A stretch of 64,000 nucleotides of DNA from Streptococcus sp. 2342 (GTDB taxonomy: Bacteria > Bacillota > Bacilli > Lactobacillales > Streptococcaceae), in contig NZ_VMLR01000002.1 of assembly GCF_013276795.1 (NCBI RefSeq), positions 239,913 through 303,912 of the forward strand, read 5' to 3'. Positions 1-8,003 of this stretch are shown one piece after another. Each line of letters begins with the position of its first letter. The first letter of the stretch is position 1. Below the pieces are notes generated by a model. It was not told the DNA's origin, made no database searches, and saw only the letters and a program-made list of their open reading frames with translations. The position numbers and the translations under genes are program-made.

Positions 1-851
1 TCTATTTCTTCTTCTGAAATCGGATCTCCAACAACCGTCAAGACCAATTCATTGTTCCTTGACTTGTAGACTTGATTAATGACCGTGTGATTGGCGAACT
101 CTTTTCCTACAAACTGTTTGATTCCTTCTTTTCGCGCTTGATCTATCGTCAGAGTGACTGCTGAATAACTAGCTGGAAGAATCAATAATACAATCAAAGA
201 TATCAACCCAATTCTCATTTTAATGTTTAGCTCTTTAAATGAACTTAAGGGAGATTTTCTCATCATAATTCTTGTTCCAACAATGTTGATTAGCATGATA
301 AAGACACAGTTGATCAAGAAAAGATAAAGAGCTCCAAATAAAAATCGTACATTTCCATTAGCTAAACCATATCCTGCAGTACAGATAGGTGGCATCAGAG
401 CTGTTGCAATGGCTACTCCTGGCACGATATTGTTTGCTTCTTTTTTCCTTGACCCAATTACGCCTGCTATCCCACCAGCAATAGCAATGAGAACATCCCA
501 AATGGTTGGAGAGGTTCGTGCAATCAATTCACTACTTTCATAAGATAAGGGAGAAATCCAGAAATACAGAGCCGAGACAAGCAAACTGACCAATACTTGA
601 GTAAATAAAACCTCTAGAGATTGCTTGATTAAACGCGTATCAAAAATAGCTAAACCAAACCCCAGTCCAACAATCGGTGTCATAAGAGGGGAAATCAGCA
701 TGGCTCCAATAATGACAGCTGTTGAATTCATATTTAGACCGATAGAGGCAATAAAAATCGCACACATCAAAATCACTGTATCTCTTAATCGAACATGAAG
801 ATCATCATATAATTTCTCACGGTATTCACGTGTTGAATAGTTTCCGTTCAT
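1..851 (-). CDS. DUF389 family membrane protein (partial, C-terminus beyond window)
   Basis: The reading frame is open from the ATG at 851 to the window edge, giving 283 codons with no stop. The protein begins MNGNYSTREYREKLYDDL and then has several hydrophobic helices. Glycine- and proline-rich motifs such as GAMLISPLMTPIVGLGFGLA and a later TALMPPICTAGYG are typical of the DUF389 (TIGR00341) family of integral membrane proteins, whose substrate is unknown. An AGGAG ribosome site sits 7 bases before the ATG. The 3' part of the gene is outside the window, so the usual extra C-terminal domain cannot be judged. A role in transport is inference only. Confidence 0.8.
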   Translation of the reverse strand, partial: MNGNYSTREYREKLYDDLHVRLRDTVILMCAIFIASIGLNMNSTAVIIGAMLISPLMTPIVGLGFGLAIFDTRLIKQSLEVLFTQVLVSLLVSALYFWISPLSYESSELIARTSPTIWDVLIAIAGGIAGVIGSRKKEANNIVPGVAIATALMPPICTAGYGLANGNVRFLFGALYLFLINCVFIMLINIVGTRIMMRKSPLSSFKELNIKMRIGLISLIVLLILPASYSAVTLTIDQARKEGIKQFVGKEFANHTVINQVYKSRNNELVLTVVGDPISEEEI

Positions 852-991
852 TGGTTACTCCTTTTATTTCATATAATCTTGTTTCTGCATGGATGATGGT
901 AGAGAGATTTCTGTCCAATCTTACATATTTTCTTCTCACCTGTAATTTTTTTGAAAATCATCCTCTAAGTATCCGTCAGTCTATCCTTAAC

Positions 992-1000
992 ATTATATCA
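992..1000 (-). promoter_or_regulatory. Extended -10 promoter for the DUF389 gene
   Basis: Read on the minus strand this is TGATATAAT, a perfect -10 with the TGN extension common in streptococci, about 140 bases before the gene start. No good -35 is visible at 17 bases. Apart from this promoter I see nothing convincing in the 292 bases between the DUF389 start and the end of the next gene. Confidence 0.45.
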
Positions 1001-1143
1001 AAAATTTTACAGTCTTTCTCTGACGAAATCTATCAATTGAACAGATATATAAAGCAAGAAATTTTAGATTCCTTATTAGAAAAAGAAAAACCGGTATCTC
1101 CTCTGAACTCCTGATAATATGCGTTTTATTCTTTATAATTTAG

Positions 1144-2655
1144 CTATTTCAAAATTACAAGTTCTCCATTCTTAATTTCCCAAACTTGGTCAAACTTACT
1201 TAATAATTCGTTTTGGCGATGTAAAGTAACAATGACGGCACTTGGTAGTTCCAGAACTCTTTCCAATTCCATTTTAAACTGATTAGTATCCAAGGCAGAG
1301 AAAGGTTCATCTAGGATAAGCAATGGATTTTTACGATTTTTCTCACGATTTAAATACATTCGTTGTTGCTGACCACCTGACAGGGATTGTGGTGGAATTT
1401 TTTCAAAATCTTCTTCTCTGAATTTTTCATTGAAACTATTGAATAGCGTTACATTATTTTCATAACTCGAAATAAATGTATGTTCTTGTTGCAGAATCAT
1501 ACCGAATCTTCCCCAAAGATGGTCCAAAACAAGCCCATCTAGCACAATTTGTCCTTCAAAATCTTCATCTGTTCCATTTAAAATGTTGAGAAGACTACTT
1601 TTTCCAGACCCATTCTTACCAATAAGCGCAATTTTATCCCCTTTTTGAATCGTAGCGGAAGTAATTATCAATTTTGATTCTCCCAGTTGTTTGGAAATGT
1701 TTTTCAAAGTAATCGTATCAAAAGAATGTTGAGGTGCTTGAACTGAAACGGGTCTCCCAACAATGTTTTGAAAACTCTTGATTACAGGCTTTACGGACTC
1801 TAACATTTGTAAATCATAAAGGATTTCCTGTATTGGTTCAGAAAAAGCATTAATATATCCGAAACTCGCCACCACCTCAGGAATACCGAGTTGCTGGTGA
1901 GATAGAGAGTAGGCTAAATAAATAAACAGAACAAGACTAATGAATTCAAACGAAACACCTGTCAATAAGATGCCTGTAATTTTTGTCAAACCATACTTAA
2001 AATACTTATCCTGCAAATTCTTTAGAGAACTCTTTTGTTGATTCAAAAAATGCGACATAGTTAGTTTATTTACCAAATGATGTCCCATGAGCAAATCCTC
2101 CAAAGTTCGATAGTAATCTCCTTGTTTTTTCAAGTAAACCTGTCTACGATTAGCGGTCAACTTCCCAACGATTTTAGGAATTTGAATACTAATTCCAGTG
2201 GAAAAGATTAAAATCAGTGATACAATAGGATTAATTGTTCTGCTAATAATGAAAGCATAAATGATAATACGTAAAATTTGTTTGATAAAACTCATCAATG
2301 GAGGAAGGTAATCCTTTTCCAACGAATCTAGGTCATTAGATTGATAGGAAATATACTCTGCTACTGTTTTCTGCTTGAAATCGTGGTGACTGAGTCCCAG
2401 AAGTGAACGAAACCACTCATTTTTCAAAGTAGTCGAAAAGATAATCCCCTGCTTCCAATCAAGTATCATTTGGATATAGTTACAACTCAAATAGCCAGCC
2501 ACTGACATAGAGTAACCATATAGAGCTACTTGATAATCCCCTTTGATTAATGCCTGCGTGAAATACGGTAACAAAGCTGTGCAGATATTCGATACTACAC
2601 CAAAAAGAAAATTAAAGAAGAGATACCATCTAATAGTTTTAAGATATGGTAGCAT
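1144..2655 (-). CDS. ABC exporter, fused membrane and ATP-binding domains
   Basis: A 503-aa half-transporter of the type that exports peptides or lipids. Residues 1-290 form about six membrane helices. The ATPase domain follows, with Walker A GKNGSGKSS near residue 345, signature LSGGQQQR, Walker B LLILDEP, D-loop SALD and a switch histidine in TLHR. All catalytic motifs are intact, though the ATPase domain is compact for the family. It begins 15 bases after the remnant of a radical-SAM/SPASM gene on the same strand, so it was probably the exporter of a ribosomally made, modified peptide. Substrate and present function are unknown, and no precursor peptide gene is visible. Confidence 0.75.
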   Translation of the reverse strand: MLPYLKTIRWYLFFNFLFGVVSNICTALLPYFTQALIKGDYQVALYGYSMSVAGYLSCNYIQMILDWKQGIIFSTTLKNEWFRSLLGLSHHDFKQKTVAEYISYQSNDLDSLEKDYLPPLMSFIKQILRIIIYAFIISRTINPIVSLILIFSTGISIQIPKIVGKLTANRRQVYLKKQGDYYRTLEDLLMGHHLVNKLTMSHFLNQQKSSLKNLQDKYFKYGLTKITGILLTGVSFEFISLVLFIYLAYSLSHQQLGIPEVVASFGYINAFSEPIQEILYDLQMLESVKPVIKSFQNIVGRPVSVQAPQHSFDTITLKNISKQLGESKLIITSATIQKGDKIALIGKNGSGKSSLLNILNGTDEDFEGQIVLDGLVLDHLWGRFGMILQQEHTFISSYENNVTLFNSFNEKFREEDFEKIPPQSLSGGQQQRMYLNREKNRKNPLLILDEPFSALDTNQFKMELERVLELPSAVIVTLHRQNELLSKFDQVWEIKNGELVILK

Positions 2656-2670
2656 ATACGATACTCCTTG

Positions 2671-2898
2671 CTAATGCGTTTTTTTACATATCGCAGAACA
2701 ATCTCTACTATTCCCTATTTCAGATAGTGCGATACTCGGACATTGAGTGCAATAATTGTAAATCACACAAGTACTGCAGTTTTTACTATCATTCAAAATA
2801 TAATTTGCTATTTTGTAAAATATAGGTCTATCCCATGTTTCTTTGATAGATGTAAAATGAATATTTCCAATACTTCTATTGAAAGTAAGCTTTTTCAT
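2671..2898 (-). pseudogene. C-terminal SPASM remnant of a radical-SAM peptide-modifying enzyme
   Basis: Only about 75 codons remain. They contain GNIHFTSIKETW, the usual lead-in to a SPASM domain, then a cysteine cluster (CSTC, then YNYCTQCP, then two more Cys) like the auxiliary iron-sulfur ligands of radical-SAM/SPASM peptide maturases. The radical-SAM core with its CxxxCxxC motif is absent. The frame continues upstream without a shift into an XRE-type HTH remnant, so this looks like the 3' end of a gene joined by deletion to the 5' end of another. The ATG at 2898 has only a poor ribosome site, and expression is doubtful. Confidence 0.6.
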
Positions 2899-3006
2899 CT
2901 TTTTCTAACGATTTAGGCTATTTCGTGACACACCCACAATCCGTGAAAATTCTGGTTATATCAGATTATATGATTTTCGTAAGAATTTTATATTGTCTCC
3001 AATCAT
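2899..3006 (-). pseudogene. N-terminal remnant of an XRE-family HTH regulator
   Basis: Starting at the ATG at 3006, which has a good AGGAG site 7 bases before it, the frame reads MIGDNIKFLRKSYNLI, stop, then PEFSRIVGVSRNSLNR, stop. This is the first half of an HTH_3 domain (the usual form is LTQ..FA..IGVSR..I..YE). One in-frame stop falls where a Thr-Gln pair is normal and another where Tyr-Glu is expected. The frame then runs straight into the SPASM remnant. An XRE regulator beside a radical-SAM enzyme and an ABC exporter is a common arrangement of peptide-signal or RiPP loci in streptococci. Confidence 0.6.
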
Positions 3007-3056
3007 GGCAGTCTCCTTTTACTTGATAAAACTATTATAACATTTAGAAATTAAAA

Positions 3057-3343
3057 ACTGGTTCAAAATCAATAGAATGTGTGTATTCGATACATTCAAT
3101 AAATTCTTGGAAACAGTTCTACACCAGTTACACAAATCTATATACACCTATCTCATTCAAAATAAAAAGAAAGCTGCAGTTCTTTTAATCCTGTATCAAC
3201 GATTCATTCTGAAATCGAATAGGAGACATTTCCCAAGTCTACAATTCACTTCATCTCAAATTAATTTTTGTAATTCACCCTTAGTTTATAGATTTTATAC
3301 TCAACAAAAGTATAAAGCATACAAAACTTCACTTTGAACCAGT
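3057..3343. mobile_element. Candidate miniature element with 11-bp perfect inverted ends
   Basis: The ends ACTGGTTCAAA (3057-3067) and TTTGAACCAGT (3333-3343) are perfect inverted repeats bounding 287 bp. The inside has no intact transposase; an 86-codon open frame on the plus strand has no ribosome site and no recognisable family. No clear target duplication is visible. The element fills most of the 448 bases between the HTH remnant and the histidine kinase gene; I see no gene in the rest. It could be a deletion derivative of an insertion sequence. Confidence 0.4.
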
Positions 3344-3454
3344 ATTTATACTATATTCCGTATTAAAAATTCTATTATTTGTTTTGTAAAAAACAGTCTT
3401 CAAATATCCTGAAATATAGCAAAAAGAGATTGGGTAAAAACTCATTGTCTCTTC

Positions 3455-4429
3455 TCACTCAAGGACTAAGTTCACTTGAGCAAACTGAATCCGCACTATC
3501 GTTCCTTTTCCAACCTCAGACTCGATGCGAATCTGGTGGCCTAGTTCTTCAGAAATTTTCTTAGATAGGTAAAGTCCAAGTCCAGATGACTGCTGGGTTA
3601 GGCGTCCATTATATCCTGAAAAGCCACGTTCAAAGACTCGGAGGACATCACTGTTTTTTATCCCGATTCCTGTATCCTTGATACAGAGTTCCTGGCCTTC
3701 CATATAAATCTCCAGACCACCTTCCTTGGTGTACTTGAGACTGTTTGAGATGATTTGCTCAATAACCACTAGTAGCCACTTTTTATCCGTCACGATTTCT
3801 TTATCAAGATCATGTAGATTGACATTTAAGCCTTTTTGAATAAAGAAAAGAGCATATTTACGAATTATTTCCTTGACCAAGTCCTCAATTTGAACTTGCT
3901 TTAAGACCAAATCATCATGGAAACTTTCTAAACGCAGATACTGTAAAACTAGATTGGTATAGGAATCAATCTTGAAAATTTCCTGTTCTAATTGCTGCTT
4001 CAGTTGGCGGTCGACCACTTCTGCAACTAAGAGTTGACTGGCTGCAATGGGGGTCTTAATCTGATGGACCCACAAGGTATAGTAATCCAGCAAATCCGTC
4101 AGTTTTCTTTCTGCATCTGACCTCTGCTGATAGAGTTCCATCTCACGCGCCTCTAATTTTTCAGCCAAGGCTATTTCCAATGGAGATTTGGCTTCCCTCT
4201 CCCCATAGAGAATTTCCTGACGATAGACCTGCATCTCCGCCAATATATCCCAAGTGAAAAATAAGATGGTTACAAAGCAACACAGCAGGAAAAAGTAGAG
4301 AAAGTAAATTCCCAAACTGGCAAATAAAAACTGAAAGAGTAAGAGCAGAAACGTCAAAGAAATCAGATAGACAAACAGACGACTACGGGAACGCAGATAG
4401 GCTAGAAAAAATTGTTTCCAATCAAGCAT
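3455..4429 (-). CDS. BceS-like sensor histidine kinase
   Basis: A 324-aa sensor kinase with two close membrane helices near residues 15-60 and almost no extracellular loop, as in intramembrane-sensing (BceS/TCS01-like) kinases that respond to cell-envelope stress or peptide antibiotics. The phosphorylated His lies in HQIKTP near residue 138. ATP-binding boxes follow: N box near IISNSLKY, G1 DTGIGI and G2 SSGLGLYL. Its start overlaps the end of the upstream response regulator gene by 8 bases, so the two are translationally coupled. The usual BceAB-type transporter is not adjacent. The position matches TCS01 of pneumococcus, from memory. Confidence 0.85.
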   Translation of the reverse strand: MLDWKQFFLAYLRSRSRLFVYLISLTFLLLLFQFLFASLGIYFLYFFLLCCFVTILFFTWDILAEMQVYRQEILYGEREAKSPLEIALAEKLEAREMELYQQRSDAERKLTDLLDYYTLWVHQIKTPIAASQLLVAEVVDRQLKQQLEQEIFKIDSYTNLVLQYLRLESFHDDLVLKQVQIEDLVKEIIRKYALFFIQKGLNVNLHDLDKEIVTDKKWLLVVIEQIISNSLKYTKEGGLEIYMEGQELCIKDTGIGIKNSDVLRVFERGFSGYNGRLTQQSSGLGLYLSKKISEELGHQIRIESEVGKGTIVRIQFAQVNLVLE

Positions 4430-5099
4430 GCTTTAATCCGTACCCTATCCCTTTCTTGGTCTCGATAAATCCTACCAAGCCCTGCTCTTCCAACTTTTTA
4501 CGCAATCGAGCCACATTGACAGAGAGGGTATTATCATCAATGAAAAAGTCACTGTTCCAAAGTTCCCGCATAAGGTCATCACGTGCTACGATGTTGCCTG
4601 CATGCTCAAATAAAACGCGTAAAATCTGGAATTCGTTCTTGGTCAAATTCAAGACTTGCCCTTGATAATGTAAATCCATTGATTTGGTATTGAGGATAAC
4701 ACCAGCATATTCCAGTAAACTCTCGTCACGCCCAAACTCATAGGAACGACGCAACAAGCCCTGAACCTTGGCTAAAAGAACCTGCTGGTCAAAAGGCTTG
4801 GTCACAAAGTCATCCGCCCCCATATTGATTGCCATGACAATATCCATAGCCTGGTCTCTCGAAGACAGAAACATGATGGGGACCTTGGAAATCTTGCGAA
4901 TTTCCTGACACCAGTGATATCCATTAAACAAGGGCAAACCAATATCCATGAGGACCAGATGAGGCTCCGACTGAACAAAAAGGCTCAAAACTTCCATAAA
5001 GTCTTCTACCAGAACCACTTCAAATCCCCATTCAGAGAGCATTTTCCCGACTTGTTGACGAATAACCTGATCATCTTCTACTAATAAAATCTTGTGCAT
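4422..5099 (-). CDS. OmpR-family response regulator
   Basis: A 225-aa regulator with an N-terminal receiver domain (acidic pair in LLVEDDQ, phospho-acceptor Asp in VLMDIGLP, Lys in TKPFD) and a C-terminal winged helix ending near KKGIGYG. I start it at the ATG at 5099 (MHKILLVEDD) because AGGAGGA lies just before it; an in-frame ATG 13 codons earlier adds residues not seen in the family and has no such site. It is co-transcribed with the histidine kinase that follows. Targets cannot be read from the sequence. Confidence 0.88.
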   Translation of the reverse strand: MHKILLVEDDQVIRQQVGKMLSEWGFEVVLVEDFMEVLSLFVQSEPHLVLMDIGLPLFNGYHWCQEIRKISKVPIMFLSSRDQAMDIVMAINMGADDFVTKPFDQQVLLAKVQGLLRRSYEFGRDESLLEYAGVILNTKSMDLHYQGQVLNLTKNEFQILRVLFEHAGNIVARDDLMRELWNSDFFIDDNTLSVNVARLRKKLEEQGLVGFIETKKGIGYGLKHA

Positions 5100-5254
5100 G
5101 CGCTCCTCCTTTTCTATTATTATAACAGATTTTTCCATGCTAGAAGGTCTGAAACTGAATTTGACATAGCTTGTTTTTATCCAACATAGTGAGGCAATCC
5201 TACTAGATAATTTGAGGGAAATTTGATAAGATAAATAAAAAGAAAGGAGCTCTT

Positions 5255-6328
5255 ATGGTCAATATTTTTGATTATCTGAAAGATGTCGCACACGATTCCT
5301 TTTACGACCTTCCTTTAAATGAATTAGATATTCTAGCCTTAACAGAAATCACCTACCTCTCCTTTGATAATCTGGTCTCCACAACTCCTCAGCGTCTTTT
5401 AGACCTAGCACCTCAGGTTCCAAGAGAACCTAACATGTTGACCAGTAAAAATCGCCTCCAGCTATTAGATGAACTAGCTCAACACAAGCGCTTCAAAAAT
5501 TGCAAACTCTCCCATTTCATCAACGACATCGACCCTGAACTGCAAAAACAATTTGCGGCTATGACCTACCGCCTCACTCTCGACACCTATCTGATTGTCT
5601 TTCGTGGAACAGATGACAGTATCATTGGCTGGAAGGAAGATTTCCACCTAACCTATATGAAGGAAATTCCTGCTCAAAAGCATGCCCTCCGCTATTTAAA
5701 GAACTTTTTTGCCCAACATCCTAAGCAAAAGGTCATTCTGGCCGGGCATTCCAAGGGAGGAAATCTAGCCATCTATGCTGCTAGCCAAATTGAGAAAAGC
5801 TTGCAAAATCAAATCACAGCAGTTTATACCTTTGATGCGCCTGGTCTCCACAAAGAATTGACACAAACCGAGGGCTATCAAAGGATAATGGATAGAACCA
5901 AGGTCTTTATTCCACAAGGTTCCATTATCGGTATGATGTTGGAAATCCCTGCCCACCAAATCATTGTTCAAAGTACTGCCTTGGGTGGTATCGCCCAGCA
6001 TGATACCTTTAGTTGGCAGATTGAGGACAAACACTTTGTCCAACTGGAAAAGACCAACAGCGATAGCCAACAAGTCGACACAACCTTCAAGGAGTGGGTG
6101 GCCACAGTCCCTGATGAGGAACTCCAGCTCTACTTTGACCTCTTCTTTGGCACTATTCTTGATGCTGGTATTAGCTCCATCAATGACCTGTCTTCCTTAA
6201 AAGCTATCGAACACATTCATCATCTCTTCGTCCAAGCGCAATCCCTCACTCCAGAAGAAAGGAAAACCATGGGACGCCTCACTCAATTATTGATTGATAC
6301 CCGTTACCAAGCATGGAAAAATAGATAA
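5255..6328 (+). CDS. DUF2974 alpha/beta-hydrolase family protein
   Basis: A 357-aa cytosolic protein with no signal peptide. VFRGTDDSIIGWKEDF followed by GHSKGG (nucleophile Ser166) is the oxyanion and GxSxG pattern of lipase-like hydrolases in the DUF2974 (Mbeg1-like) family. A later YTFDAPG could hold the acid residue. AAAGGAG lies 6 bases before the ATG. It stands alone on the plus strand between two minus-strand transcription units. Substrate unknown; lipase or esterase activity is family inference. Confidence 0.75.
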   Translation: MVNIFDYLKDVAHDSFYDLPLNELDILALTEITYLSFDNLVSTTPQRLLDLAPQVPREPNMLTSKNRLQLLDELAQHKRFKNCKLSHFINDIDPELQKQFAAMTYRLTLDTYLIVFRGTDDSIIGWKEDFHLTYMKEIPAQKHALRYLKNFFAQHPKQKVILAGHSKGGNLAIYAASQIEKSLQNQITAVYTFDAPGLHKELTQTEGYQRIMDRTKVFIPQGSIIGMMLEIPAHQIIVQSTALGGIAQHDTFSWQIEDKHFVQLEKTNSDSQQVDTTFKEWVATVPDEELQLYFDLFFGTILDAGISSINDLSSLKAIEHIHHLFVQAQSLTPEERKTMGRLTQLLIDTRYQAWKNR

Positions 6329-6518
6329 AAAGCTTATGAAAAGGTAATACTCTTCTAAAATCTCTTCAAACCACGTCAGCGTCGCCTTACCGTAGCTATG
6401 GTTACTGACTGCGTCAGTTCTATCTACAACCTCAAAGCAGTGCTTTGAGCAACCTGCGGCTAGCTTCCTAGTTTGCTTTTTGATTTTCATTGAGTATAAA
6501 AACCTTCTCATAAGCTTT
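6329..6518. terminator. Convergent terminator hairpin split by a BOX element
   Basis: The 17-base arm at 6329-6345 (AAAGCTTATGAAAAGGT) and that at 6502-6518 (ACCTTCTCATAAGCTTT) are complementary at 16 of 17 positions and were probably adjacent arms of one terminator between the DUF2974 and Rrf2 genes. A 149-bp BOX now lies in the loop. Confidence 0.6.
6348..6496 (+). repeat. BOX element (boxA-boxB-boxC)
   Basis: Begins TACTCTTCTAAAATCTCTTC and ends TTTGATTTTCATTGAGTA, with the internal TCTACAACCTCAAAGCAGTG module, matching the pneumococcal BOX repeat. Open frames across it are artefacts. Confidence 0.9.
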
Positions 6519-6536
6519 CTTGTTTTAAAGAAAAAT

Positions 6537-6974
6537 TCAATCCTTCATCTGACTCTCTGCATCAGCCACGACCTGTTCTAAACTGGTCTGACCAAGCTCT
6601 GCCTCCATAGCCAGCTGGATTCTCTCCAATTTTTGATCCAAAACATCATGAATATGAGCTCCAACTGGACAATTTGGATTCGGATTGTCATGGAAACTGA
6701 AGAGTTGACCAGTCTTACCAAGACATTCGACCGCTTGATAAACATCTAATAGACTAATATCCTTGAGATCCTTAACAATCTCTGTTCCCCCTGTTCCACG
6801 CGCTACTGAAATCAGCTCTGCCTTCTTCAACTGGGACAAGGTCTTTCTGATAATGACAGGATTGACCCCGACACTAGCAGCCAGAAAATCACTGGTCACC
6901 TTGTTTTCCTTCCCCTCGAGGGCAATAATTATCAGCATATGAGTCGCAATGGTAAATCTACTTGGAATTTGCAT
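6537..6974 (-). CDS. Rrf2-family transcriptional regulator
   Basis: A 145-aa protein with an N-terminal winged helix (SRFTIATHMLIIIA, then a recognition helix near VGVNPVIIRKTLSQLKKA) and the wing motif SVARGTGGTEI, all typical of Rrf2/YwnA-like regulators. Only one Cys (NPNCPVG) lies in the region where IscR/NsrR types hold three, so a [2Fe-2S] cluster of the classic kind is unlikely. It sits upstream of and opposite to nothing obvious, and its target is unknown. Confidence 0.85.
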   Translation of the reverse strand: MQIPSRFTIATHMLIIIALEGKENKVTSDFLAASVGVNPVIIRKTLSQLKKAELISVARGTGGTEIVKDLKDISLLDVYQAVECLGKTGQLFSFHDNPNPNCPVGAHIHDVLDQKLERIQLAMEAELGQTSLEQVVADAESQMKD

Positions 6975-7049
6975 CCTCTTCTCCTTTTTACGAGGCTACC
7001 CTGCCTCTACTCTTCTTTTTCTATTATTATACCCTTTTTAGTTGTAATG

Positions 7050-7892
7050 TCAATCGTTACCACCTTTTAACCAGGCATCTAATTCCCTATCATAACCTTC
7101 TTTCTGGGCTAATTCTCTCAGAAATTCCTGATTGTGGGTATGGTGGATACCATTGACCAGACTTTCATAGTAAACATCAAAATAAGGGAGTTTCAGGTCT
7201 TTAGCTAGCTGCAATTCAGCTGCCACATCGTAGTCTACCCGTCGGAAGTTCATATCTACCAAGCCCTTGTCATCAAACTCCAAAATCATGTACTGGGCTC
7301 GCAAGTCCTTCCGTAGCTGAGCGTCCAAAAAGAAAGGTTGCCCAATCGAACCCGGATTGACAATCAATTGCCCACCAGTCCCGTAACGAAGCAACTGCTG
7401 GTGAATATGACCATAAACAGCAATATCGCAAGGCGGATTGGTCACCAAGCGGTCAAAATTCTCTTGCGCCCCAGTATGAATCAACTCTCGCCCCCAGTTC
7501 TTATCAGGCAAATGGTGACTAATTCCCACCGTCAAATCCCCAAACTGACGATGAATTTGAAGAGGTTTATTGTGGAGCAGTTCAATTTCTTCTAGGGAAA
7601 TTTCCTCTAAAACATACTGGCACTGGCGCAAAAGATAGCGTTGACTGGGGCGAGTACTATCCAATTCCTTACGGACACCATGCCACAGACTGTCTTCCCA
7701 GTTCCCCAGAACTCTAGCCGTAATCGGTAGTTGATCCAACAAGTCCAAAATCCTTCTACGCCCTGTCCCTGGCATGAGAATATCTCCCAAAAGCCAGTAT
7801 TCATCCACTCCTAACTGCCGAGCATCTGCCAAAACAGCCTCCAAGGCGGTGGTATTTCCATGAATATCTGAAAGAAGAGCTATTTTCGTCAT
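7050..7892 (-). CDS. Metallophosphoesterase, YfcE/MPP-like
   Basis: A 280-aa calcineurin-like phosphoesterase. Metal-binding motifs are visible in order: SDIHGN at the N-terminus, GDI, GNWED, and GHIHQQ near residue 160, followed by NPGSIGQP. I prefer the ATG at 7892 (MTKIALLSDIHGN), since GGAG lies 6 bases before it; the ATG two codons earlier directly abuts GAGGAG. Substrate could be a phosphodiester or protein phosphate; the sequence does not decide. Confidence 0.8.
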   Translation of the reverse strand: MTKIALLSDIHGNTTALEAVLADARQLGVDEYWLLGDILMPGTGRRRILDLLDQLPITARVLGNWEDSLWHGVRKELDSTRPSQRYLLRQCQYVLEEISLEEIELLHNKPLQIHRQFGDLTVGISHHLPDKNWGRELIHTGAQENFDRLVTNPPCDIAVYGHIHQQLLRYGTGGQLIVNPGSIGQPFFLDAQLRKDLRAQYMILEFDDKGLVDMNFRRVDYDVAAELQLAKDLKLPYFDVYYESLVNGIHHTHNQEFLRELAQKEGYDRELDAWLKGGND

Positions 7893-7942
7893 ATCCATCT
7901 CCTCGTTTTTTCTCTTGCAATAAGTATAACATAAAAAGTCAC

Positions 7943-7966
7943 AGCTAGAGAAATCTAGCTTTTTTT
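7943..7966 (+). terminator. Terminator-shaped hairpin ahead of psaR
   Basis: AGCTAGA, loop GAAA, TCTAGCT, then six T. It is a textbook intrinsic terminator for the plus strand, yet no plus-strand gene ends upstream. Confidence 0.5.
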
Positions 7967-7974
7967 GATATACT
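7966..7974 (+). promoter_or_regulatory. Extended -10 promoter for psaR
   Basis: TGATATACT lies 29 bases before the psaR ATG. It is a strong extended -10; no good -35 is seen because the preceding bases are the T-run of the hairpin. Confidence 0.5.
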
Positions 7975-8003
7975 AGATAAAGATATTAGACAAGAGGAAA
8001 CGA

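Noticed and set aside
830..1114. 94-codon open frame on the plus strand
   Set aside because: It begins inside the DUF389 gene, has no ribosome site, and its region holds the DUF389 promoter.
3077..3337. 86-codon open frame inside the 287-bp element
   Set aside because: No ribosome site and no recognised transposase motif; kept only as content of the element.
6287..6511. 74-codon open frame on the minus strand
   Set aside because: It runs through the BOX repeat and the end of the DUF2974 gene.
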